Shown: positions 1 through 4,939 of the stretch, piece after piece
Position numbering within the stretch: position 1 is the first letter of the stretch
Layout of the letters: every line of letters begins with the position of its first letter
From: Candidatus Methanosuratincola petrocarbonis (ex Vanwonterghem et al. 2016)
Lineage (GTDB): Archaea; Thermoproteota; Methanomethylicia; Methanomethylicales; Methanomethylicaceae
Assembly (NCBI GenBank): GCA_001717015.1
Contig: MAGV01000056.1
Span: 1 to 7,303, forward strand
DNA: 7,303 nt
Direction: 5' to 3'
Made by a program: the position numbers and the translations under genes
Notes under the pieces: model-generated
What the model saw: only the letters and a program-made list of their open reading frames with translations
Told to the model about the DNA's origin: nothing
Databases searched by the model: none

Positions 1-464
1 GATGGGGTTATCAACTTAAACAAAGGTATATTCTCGTAGTAGTTAAGGGGTAGTAGAACTTTCAATCCCCTTATGATGGGGTTATCAACTTAAACAACGC
101 TCACTTTACCGTGACGCGGACTGTCTATGGACTTTCAATCCCCTTATGATGGGGTTATCAACTTAAACTTTTTATGTTTGGGGGTATGTAAATGGAAATA
201 AACTACTTTCAATCCCCTTATGATGGGGTTATCAACTTAAACTTGACAGAGAAGCACAAGACGAAGGATGAAGCGATATCTTTCAATCCCCTTATGATGG
301 GGTTATCAACTTAAACGCGGTGGATTATTGGTTAAAATGGGGGTTCTGAAACACTTTCAATCCCCTTATGATGGGGTTATCAACTTAAACATTCACAAGA
401 ATTTGCTCCTGATATTGCCCCAGACCTCTTTCAATCCCCTTATGATGGGGTTATCAACTTAAAC
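1..464 (-). CRISPR. CRISPR array, leader-proximal end (6 full repeats, 1 partial, 6 spacers)
   Basis: A 37-bp repeat that reads CTTTCAATCCCC...ACTTAAAC on the + strand occurs at 59-95, 132-168, 206-242, 280-316, 354-390 and 428-464, with a partial copy (its last 21 bases) at 1-21. All copies are identical. The spacers are 22-58, 96-131, 169-205, 243-279, 317-353 and 391-427; five are 37 bp and one is 36 bp. The reverse complement ends in ATTGAAAG, the classic 8-nt crRNA 5' handle of archaeal type I and III systems. Transcription is therefore inferred to run on the - strand from a leader at 465-638, which makes 391-427 the newest spacer. The repeat has a short internal hairpin, CCCC-7 nt-GGGG, a plausible Cas6 recognition element. 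The array continues beyond position 1. No spacer visibly matches another spacer or the rest of the window. Confidence 0.98.
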
Positions 465-524
465 TGCGCATATATTTCCTCATTCTTGCCTAAATAGCTT
501 ATTTTTAGCTTCTTTTTCAGGGGT

Positions 525-575
525 GTGCGTGAATATCAAAAAATCCCCTGGGGGTTTATAAACTCATTCACGCGC
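525..575. repeat. Nested inverted repeats in the leader (possible operator or integration-factor site)
   Basis: The outer arms are GCGTGAAT at 527-534 and ATTCACGC at 566-573, a perfect 8-bp match that extends to 10 bp with one mismatch (525-534 against 566-575). Inside lies AAATCCCC (541-548), one base, then GGGGGTTT (550-557), an almost perfect palindrome with one T.G pair. Overlapping its end is the perfect 10-bp palindrome GTTTATAAAC (554-563), which also looks like a TATA box readable in either direction. Such dyads between an array and its adaptation operon suit a regulator (Csa3-type factors bind upstream of adaptation genes in Sulfolobus) or an architectural protein used in integration. 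No csa3 gene is in the window. The symmetry is seen; the function is inferred. Confidence 0.5.
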
Positions 576-593
576 GAATTATGCTGGCAAAGG

Positions 594-603
594 CTATATT
601 ATT
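594..603 (+). promoter_or_regulatory. Candidate TATA box of the cas2-csa1-cas1-cas4 operon
   Basis: The stretch CTATATTATT is preceded by purines (AAAGG, 589-593) that could act as a BRE. Its distance would put a start site near 625, giving cas2 a very short 5' leader. No clear Shine-Dalgarno sequence precedes the cas2 ATG, which fits a short or leaderless transcript. A second A/T run at 620-632 is too close to the ATG to serve as a TATA box for cas2. Assigned by eye only. Confidence 0.35.
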
Positions 604-638
604 AAATGTTCTTTCATGAAATATAATATAAGATAAGT

Positions 639-926
639 ATGAAAACGTTGTTAATCTACGATATCAGTGAAGACAAAAAGCGTGAAAAGCTGCGAAAACA
701 CATTTTGAATTACGGTCTGAGACGTATCCAATACAGTGGTCTCCTTGGGGACGTGAATACTCATGATCGCCTCATACTTACGAGAGAAGTGGCTCAATTC
801 ATCAGCTCATGCAACGACAGCATTTACATAATACCGTTATGTGATCGATGTTTGCGGCTCTGCAAGATAGTCAACAACTCTGGGATCCTCGAGATACAGG
901 AGTCGGATGTGGAATATGTAGAATAG
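639..926 (+). CDS. cas2: CRISPR-associated protein Cas2
   Basis: A 95-residue protein of normal Cas2 length. It starts with the ferredoxin-like first strand MKTLLIYDIS, carrying the conserved Asp8, followed by the helix EDKKREKLRKHILNYG and the typical RIQYSGLLGDV segment. The IYIIPLCDRC segment matches the late strand and Cys pair often seen in archaeal Cas2. Cas2 dimers bridge two Cas1 dimers in the integrase that inserts prespacers at the leader end of the array; the catalytic-looking Asp is usually dispensable for this. It is the first gene of the operon, directly downstream of the shared leader, and ends 8 nt before csa1. The ATG is chosen because it directly precedes the conserved first strand. 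No Shine-Dalgarno sequence is visible. Confidence 0.94.
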   Translation: MKTLLIYDISEDKKREKLRKHILNYGLRRIQYSGLLGDVNTHDRLILTREVAQFISSCNDSIYIIPLCDRCLRLCKIVNNSGILEIQESDVEYVE

Positions 927-931
927 GTGAT
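924..931 (+). promoter_or_regulatory. Ribosome binding site deciding the csa1 start
   Basis: AGGTGA at 925-930 lies 4 nt before the ATG at 935 and overlaps the cas2 stop codon. It supports starting csa1 at 935 rather than at the upstream in-frame ATG at 848, which lies inside cas2. Confidence 0.6.
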
Positions 932-934
932 TTG

Positions 935-1843
935 ATGTATTTTTTGTCACCTCTGGATCAAAAGAAACTTGTTGACAAAATCCTGCCTTCTGCGAGATCT
1001 ATCGGGATCTCCGAAGATCTTAGGGGCTGGAACTGGAATAGGCCACCACTAAAGCCTATGTATGATGAGAAGATTCCTATGTATCTGGTGTGCTCAAAAT
1101 ATTGCCCAACTTCACGTGATGTTTTTTTGAACAGGGTAGTCCGGGCAACTGCAAGGCCTAACGAAGCGATCATCTTAGGTAGTGCATTACACCGCGTGGT
1201 CAGTTCGGTAATAAACTCTTTCCTGGACGGGAGAAAGATCTCTTTTGAGAGTTGGTATGAAGCAATTCTTAAAGAAAAACAGGTTGCTGAGGCAATCTCG
1301 AGCGTTAGGGAGAGATCAAGGATCGTATGGGATTACGTCCTGAAGAACTGCGAGATACAATATATGAACAGGAGTAGCGAACAACCCTATGCAACAAAAA
1401 GGGATCTGCTTGCCACTTCTGTGCCATTCTTGGTCGAGCATAAGATCTCAGGAGAGCTATTGGGTCTATCAGGCCTTTTGAGTGTAGATTGCTACGATTA
1501 TCTCAGAGGTATAGTGTTTGATCTGAAGGTAGCCCATGAGGAAAAGGATTGGTATCGGCTCGCGCCGACTGGGTATGCCATAGTTCTGGAGAGCGTCTAT
1601 GAGGTGCCTGTCGATGCAGGCTGCGTAGTCTATCTTTGGTTCCAGGGTGATGAGTTGAGAACCTCGAAGGATCTATTCTTCATAAATGATGATTTGAGGA
1701 GCTGGTGGTTGGAAGAGCGGGATAACAAAATCTCGATTGTAGGTGAAAAGAGGGATCCAGGGATTTCGTCGAAATGCTATGAGGACTGTATTTATTGGGG
1801 TGTTTGCAGGGGCGAGGTCGTTTCCAATTCTAAATGCGAGTGA
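935..1843 (+). CDS. csa1: Cas4-family nuclease Csa1 (type I-A-style adaptation protein)
   Basis: A 302-residue protein recognised as Csa1, the larger Cas4-like adaptation protein of archaeal type I-A-type loci. The N-terminus MYFLSPLDQKK...LRGWNW...PLKPMYD and the SKYCPTSRDVFLNRV segment are characteristic. A RecB-type nuclease fold is indicated by His86 (GSALHRVV), the FDLK strand with Asp196 and Lys198, and the following APTGYAIVLE helix in the position of the usual QxxxY motif. Cys57 together with Cys281, Cys285 and Cys291 form a split cluster like the four-Cys Fe-S site of Cas4. Family knowledge suggests a role in trimming prespacer ends and setting PAM and orientation with Cas1-Cas2. The frame stays open upstream to 848, but that part overlaps cas2 and lacks family similarity, so 935 is used. 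It ends 7 nt before cas1. Confidence 0.9.
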   Translation: MYFLSPLDQKKLVDKILPSARSIGISEDLRGWNWNRPPLKPMYDEKIPMYLVCSKYCPTSRDVFLNRVVRATARPNEAIILGSALHRVVSSVINSFLDGRKISFESWYEAILKEKQVAEAISSVRERSRIVWDYVLKNCEIQYMNRSSEQPYATKRDLLATSVPFLVEHKISGELLGLSGLLSVDCYDYLRGIVFDLKVAHEEKDWYRLAPTGYAIVLESVYEVPVDAGCVVYLWFQGDELRTSKDLFFINDDLRSWWLEERDNKISIVGEKRDPGISSKCYEDCIYWGVCRGEVVSNSKCE

Positions 1844-1850
1844 ATAAGAA

Positions 1851-2876
1851 ATGAAACGACTCATCGTCGACGGATATGGTCGGTTCATTAAGCGAGAGGG
1901 CGATCAGATAGTTGTGACTGAGAAGGGCAAAGTAATACACAGGGTTCTTGCAGAGGAACTCAGGCAGGTGCTTATCACTGGGAACGGCGGAATAAGCTTT
2001 GATGCAATGGAGCTTTTGGGCGAATGCGGTGTAGACCTTATAAAAGTCGACTGGAAGGGCGAGGTCGTGTGCCGGCTATCTTCTTCGATGATGCGTACCG
2101 TCCAAACAAGAAGAGAGCAATATGCAGCATACAATGACCATCGCGGGGGTCACATCTCAAAGGCTATAATCACTTCAAAGCTGAAGAACCAGTATGCCGT
2201 ATTGGGATCTCTTGCAAAGGTGAGGGTTGAGGCCTCTCCTTCAGCTGCAAGAATGCTTTTGGACGGAAGGGAGTATATTTCTAAACAGATCCCTGAAGTG
2301 ATGCAACTTCCTGAAGTTAGGCCTTCCGAGATAAGGGGCACGCTGATGGGAATCGAGGGTAACTGTTCAAAGGTATACTGGGAAGCTGTTTCGAACATAC
2401 TGCCGAAAGATTTCTGTTTCAATGGAAGGAGCGGTAGGTACGCAAAAGATCCAATCAATGCTATGCTGAATTACGGGTATGCGCTACTCGAAGGCGAAGT
2501 CTGGCATGGCGTCCACTATTCGGGGCTCGACCCTTTCGGCGGTTTCCTTCATGTCGATCGCCCTGGCAAAGCAAGCATGGTTCTGGATCTCATGGAGGAG
2601 TTCAGACAACAGATAGTGGACAAGTCCGTCATCGCCTTGGTGACACGTGAAATGATAAAGGTCGATGACTTTGAGGTGGTAGAAGGGATCTGCAGGCTTG
2701 GGGATCGGAGCAAGCGCATCCTTATAGACTCCATTGAATCTACCTTCGAAGAATATGTCCGCTACAAGGAGGTCAAGATAAGGTGGACAGACCTGATTAT
2801 GAACCAAGCAGTAGAGATTGCAAAGTATCTTAGGGGCGAGTCATCAAAGTATGAGCCGTTCTACCTCAGATGGTAA
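1851..2876 (+). CDS. cas1: CRISPR-associated endonuclease/integrase Cas1
   Basis: A 341-residue protein of full family length. The N-terminal beta domain (about 1-85) includes VLITGNGGISFDAMELL and GVDLIKVDWKGEVV. The helical C-terminal domain carries the metal-binding residues: Glu169 in GIEGNCSKVYW, His234 in GLDPFGGFLHVDRPGK, and Asp246 and Glu249/Glu250 in DLMEEFRQ. All expected catalytic positions are present, so the enzyme should be active. With Cas2 it performs the two transesterifications that join a prespacer to the leader-proximal repeat (428-464 here). The ATG follows the csa1 stop by 7 nt with only a weak purine stretch (AATAAGAA) before it, suggesting translational coupling. The 3' end is followed closely, or overlapped, by cas4. 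Confidence 0.98.
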   Translation: MKRLIVDGYGRFIKREGDQIVVTEKGKVIHRVLAEELRQVLITGNGGISFDAMELLGECGVDLIKVDWKGEVVCRLSSSMMRTVQTRREQYAAYNDHRGGHISKAIITSKLKNQYAVLGSLAKVRVEASPSAARMLLDGREYISKQIPEVMQLPEVRPSEIRGTLMGIEGNCSKVYWEAVSNILPKDFCFNGRSGRYAKDPINAMLNYGYALLEGEVWHGVHYSGLDPFGGFLHVDRPGKASMVLDLMEEFRQQIVDKSVIALVTREMIKVDDFEVVEGICRLGDRSKRILIDSIESTFEEYVRYKEVKIRWTDLIMNQAVEIAKYLRGESSKYEPFYLRW

Positions 2877-2898
2877 CTCTAGCAATAAAATTTTGGTA

Positions 2899-3462
2899 AT
2901 GGTCGCAGACATAGCTCAGTATTTTTATTGCCCTAGGAAGATCTATTATCTGAAAGTTTTGGGGGTTCCTTTCAGAGTCAGGCGCAAAATGGAGCTTGGT
3001 AATGAAGAGGACGAAAAGGAAGAGGTGCGACTCGAGGAAAGGATTGCCATATATGGCTTCGACCGTTCCAGTGTAAAAGAGATCATTCATGATCTGTACT
3101 TGGAAGACGCCAAGTTGGGGCTTGCGGGGCAAGTTGATGTAGTGATACGCCTCGATACTGGAGAATATATCCCTGTGGACTCCAAGTACACCGATCAGGT
3201 CGAAGTCCAGAGGAACTACAGGAAGCAGCTCGTTGCCTATGCCCTCCTTATCGAAGGTGCCTTCCACACCAAAGTCAGGAGGGGGATAATATACTTCACC
3301 AAGCAGAAGAAGCCAGTCGTTGTGCCTTTACTGGAAGAAGACAAGTCTTCGCTTCAAAAGGACCTTGAGAGCATAAGGCGCATCCTCACGGGGGAGTCGA
3401 TCCCACGGAAGGTCTCTGAGAGCAAGTGCGGGTATTGCGAGGTCGCCAGGTTTTGCGTCTGA
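2899..3462 (+). CDS. cas4: CRISPR-associated exonuclease Cas4
   Basis: A 187-residue Cas4 with the full RecB-like nuclease core: Asp80 in GQVDVVIRL, Asp94 and Lys96 in IPVDSKY (Asp in the place of the more common Glu), and Gln110...Tyr114 in QLVAYALL. The four-Cys Fe-S ligands are Cys11 (YFYCPRK) and Cys177, Cys180 and Cys186 (CGYCEVARFC), the last just before the stop. Cas4 proteins process prespacer 3' ends and enforce PAM choice together with Cas1-Cas2. The start is uncertain. ATG 2899 gives the usual short N-terminus MVADIAQYFYCPRK but has no clear ribosome binding site. An in-frame ATG at 2851 (AGGGGCGA at 2832-2839) would overlap cas1 by 26 nt and add 16 residues. It is the last gene of the adaptation operon and the second Cas4-family protein in it. 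Confidence 0.95.
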   Translation: MVADIAQYFYCPRKIYYLKVLGVPFRVRRKMELGNEEDEKEEVRLEERIAIYGFDRSSVKEIIHDLYLEDAKLGLAGQVDVVIRLDTGEYIPVDSKYTDQVEVQRNYRKQLVAYALLIEGAFHTKVRRGIIYFTKQKKPVVVPLLEEDKSSLQKDLESIRRILTGESIPRKVSESKCGYCEVARFCV

Positions 3463-3578
3463 GCTTGTGGCAGCCCAATCCCGTCAAATGGCTCGATTTA
3501 GCCGCCTGCCTTAGCCATTGTCAATTTTGATAATGAAGAAGGACAACTCAACTGCATCTTGGGTGCTTCCATTACGCT

Positions 3579-3640
3579 CGATTTTCTTGCCCTTAATTTA
3601 AGTCTCAAATTGCATGCCCTTACTTTTATTTGGATTTTAT
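3579..3640 (+). terminator. Possible T-rich terminator region of the cas operon
   Basis: Several T-rich stretches (GATTTTCTTG, TACTTTTATT, GGATTTTATT) lie 120-180 nt after the cas4 stop. Archaeal RNA polymerase terminates at oligo-T tracts without needing a hairpin. The tracts are only four T long, so the assignment is weak. Confidence 0.25.
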
Positions 3641-3758
3641 TCTGGTGAGCTCTGCTTGGGCAATCTGCCTGCCGCTCATTGTCCGCTTTTTACCTCCAGT
3701 TCACCGGGTCTTCTACATGGCGTTGTGAGTCATCTTCCTCGAAGAGTCTCTGGTGAGC
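3641..3758 (+). repeat. Pair of 10-bp direct repeats TCTGGTGAGC in the gap
   Basis: Identical copies are at 3641-3650 and 3749-3758, 108 bp apart. The second copy runs into GCGAAAGT, which itself recurs at 3825-3832. Two matching pairs in about 200 bp suggest either a degenerated repeat or protein-binding sites upstream of the RecA-like gene. Chance cannot be excluded for words this short. Confidence 0.3.
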
Positions 3759-3771
3759 GAAAGTATCTGTT

Positions 3772-3783
3772 GGCTCCGGAGCC
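3772..3783. promoter_or_regulatory. Perfect 12-bp palindrome upstream of the RecA-like gene
   Basis: GGCTCCGGAGCC reads the same on both strands and is followed by CCTTTT. It lies 75-145 bp upstream of the candidate starts of the RecA-like gene. It could be an operator for a dimeric regulator or, with the T run, a weak hairpin terminator. No known binding site was recognised. Confidence 0.3.
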
Positions 3784-3915
3784 CTTTTCGATGTTGTCCT
3801 GATGATCCTGTCAGGTATTTCTCGGCGAAAGTGATTAGTATCTCTGGGCAATGCCGGTGTGTTTCTCTTGCTGGGTGTGTCCGCTGCTGGTTCCTATAGA
3901 AATGGCGAGGCCGCC

Positions 3916-4920
3916 GTGCAGGCGCGCCCAGGCTTTGCTAGGGCTTCTTCCGTCGTCTGGAGTCGCAGCCCCCTCCCCACGGGGATCCGTGCCCTGGACT
4001 CGCTTATTGGCGGCCTGACGGGCGGGGCTGTCCACCTCTTCTCGGGCGACCCTGAGTGCATTGGCTGGCTCGTCCACCACCTCCTGGTTGTGGGGAGCGC
4101 GAGGGGCGCCGTCCTATACATGAACAACACCGACTACTACAAGCACAGGAGCGAGCTGGTGCCGGAGAGGCTGGCGGCCGACGCGAAGGCGTTTGGGATA
4201 GGTTTCAGCACGGTGCTCGAGAGGGTGGTCTCGGCTGCGGCTTACAGCAAGGAGCGGCAGGCTGCGGCACTCGGTGCGCTGGAGAGGTCGCTGGAGGAGC
4301 GCGGCGGAGCCGCCCTGGTCGTGGTCCATGACATCTCAGCTTTCCGCGGCGCTGGGGAGGAGGGGTCAGCCGAGATGGACCTCGTAGCCTCGAGGCTCTG
4401 GCGCATCGCTTCTGAGAGGGGGGTCCCTGTCGTGGTCACATCGAGGGATCTCCGCCTCTGCTCGGGACTGATCGCTTCGGTCGCGAAGGTCGTAGTCGAG
4501 TGCCGGAGGCAGGGCAAAGGGATCTGCACAACGCTCGTGCGGCACCCCGAGAGGGAAACGCCTGCATCCGTTTCGGTCCAAGACCATTGCATTGGAGGAG
4601 GTGATCAATTGGGCAGGATAACGCCGCCGTTCAGGCAGTCGTACCAAGAGCTCCTCGCCTCGCTGAGGGGAGGCTACCTCGGGCTGATTCGCAGCCCGGG
4701 CGGCAAGGAGGCATTCGAGGCTTTGGTGAGGGAGGCTTGGGACAGGGAGTTCGCGGCTATGGCCGCCTCCGGGATCCCGATGGCTCTCGATGCGATGAAC
4801 CTGACGGCGAATGTCAGCAACAGGGGCGAGATCGAGGCGCTGAAGCGGTCTTTTTCCGGTCTGGTTGCAAGGATCGCCGAGCTAGAGTCGAGGGTCGCAG
4901 CCCTGGAGAGGCCGGGGTGA
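3916..4920 (+). CDS. RecA/RadA-superfamily protein with dead Walker A, PolB partner (ImuA-like role inferred)
   Basis: A 334-residue protein (from GTG 3916). The RecA-type core opens with SPLPTGIRALDSLIGGLTGGAVHLFSG, aligning with the RadA pattern of TG..LD.LLGGG...G.. before Walker A. At 44-51 the loop reads GDPECIGW, so the Gly-Lys-Thr of GxxxxGKT is gone. The Walker B strand ALVVVHD (Asp138) and a later VVVTSR strand remain. ATP hydrolysis is therefore unlikely. After the core (about 240 on) comes a helical region rich in Leu, Ala and Glu that ends in a short predicted coiled coil (about 305-331), not part of standard RadA. It stops 19 nt before the polymerase gene, so the two are almost surely co-transcribed. 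Family knowledge: archaeal PolB2 genes are recalled to sit next to inactivated RecA paralogues, and bacterial ImuA is a RecA-like partner of mutagenic polymerases. Start uncertain: GTG 3916 has GCGAGG 5 nt upstream; GTG 3859 would add 19 residues of poorer codon pattern. Confidence 0.82.
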   Translation: MQARPGFARASSVVWSRSPLPTGIRALDSLIGGLTGGAVHLFSGDPECIGWLVHHLLVVGSARGAVLYMNNTDYYKHRSELVPERLAADAKAFGIGFSTVLERVVSAAAYSKERQAAALGALERSLEERGGAALVVVHDISAFRGAGEEGSAEMDLVASRLWRIASERGVPVVVTSRDLRLCSGLIASVAKVVVECRRQGKGICTTLVRHPERETPASVSVQDHCIGGGDQLGRITPPFRQSYQELLASLRGGYLGLIRSPGGKEAFEALVREAWDREFAAMAASGIPMALDAMNLTANVSNRGEIEALKRSFSGLVARIAELESRVAALERPG

Positions 4921-4922
4921 CT

Positions 4923-4933
4923 GGAAGGAGGGG
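4923..4933 (+). promoter_or_regulatory. Strong ribosome binding site of the polymerase gene
   Basis: GGAAGGAGGGG lies 6 nt before the ATG at 4940, in the 19-nt space after the RecA-like stop codon. It is the strongest Shine-Dalgarno sequence in the window and fixes the polymerase start. Confidence 0.75.
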
Positions 4934-4939
4934 CGAGCC

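Larger units (their letters stand above)
465..638 (-). promoter_or_regulatory. CRISPR leader and divergent cas upstream region
   Basis: This A+T-rich, gene-free stretch lies between the last repeat and the cas2 start. Because the crRNA-sense strand is the - strand, it is the leader: it should hold the array promoter and the site where Cas1-Cas2 inserts new spacers (the 464/465 boundary). On the - strand an A-rich TATA-like stretch, CTAAAAATA (+ strand 500-508), would place transcription starts near 475-480, just before the first repeat. The same region must also carry the cas2 promoter on the + strand. Nested inverted repeats at 525-575 lie in the middle. The leader role follows from position and repeat orientation; the promoter assignments are inference. 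Confidence 0.75.
3463..3858. other. Non-coding gap between the cas operon and the RecA-like/polymerase unit
   Basis: About 400 bp with no convincing gene on either strand and no recognisable tRNA or rRNA. It holds T-rich runs (3579-3640) where the cas operon may end, a TATA-like TTAATTTAA at 3593-3601, a repeated 10-mer TCTGGTGAGC (3641-3650 and 3749-3758), a repeated GCGAAAGT (3757-3764 and 3825-3832), the 12-bp palindrome GGCTCCGGAGCC (3772-3783), and a small inverted repeat CCTGA/TCAGG (3798-3802 and 3811-3815). Base composition rises towards the right side. It probably contains the terminator of one unit and the promoter of the next, but neither can be fixed. Confidence 0.6.

Noticed and set aside
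848..934. N-terminal extension of the csa1 reading frame starting at ATG 848
   Set aside because: It lies inside cas2 and lacks Csa1-like sequence, and a good ribosome binding site (925-930) supports ATG 935.
3626..3679. 17-codon frame on the - strand preceded by GGAGGT (3692-3697)
   Set aside because: Very short, ribosome binding site spacing of 12 nt is long, and nothing recognisable; probably chance.
3614..3802. 62-codon open frame on the + strand in the gap
   Set aside because: No ribosome binding site, no recognisable domain, and composition unlike the neighbouring genes; the TATA-like element upstream is too close for a leaderless start.
3798..3815. C/D-box-like sequence (CTGATGA) with a small inverted repeat
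   Set aside because: No matching D box and guide arrangement, and the C box lacks the usual leading purine; not enough for an RNA gene call.
3463..3858. tRNA or other structured RNA gene in the gap
   Set aside because: No T-arm GTTCGA-type signature and no cloverleaf-compatible stems were found on either strand.
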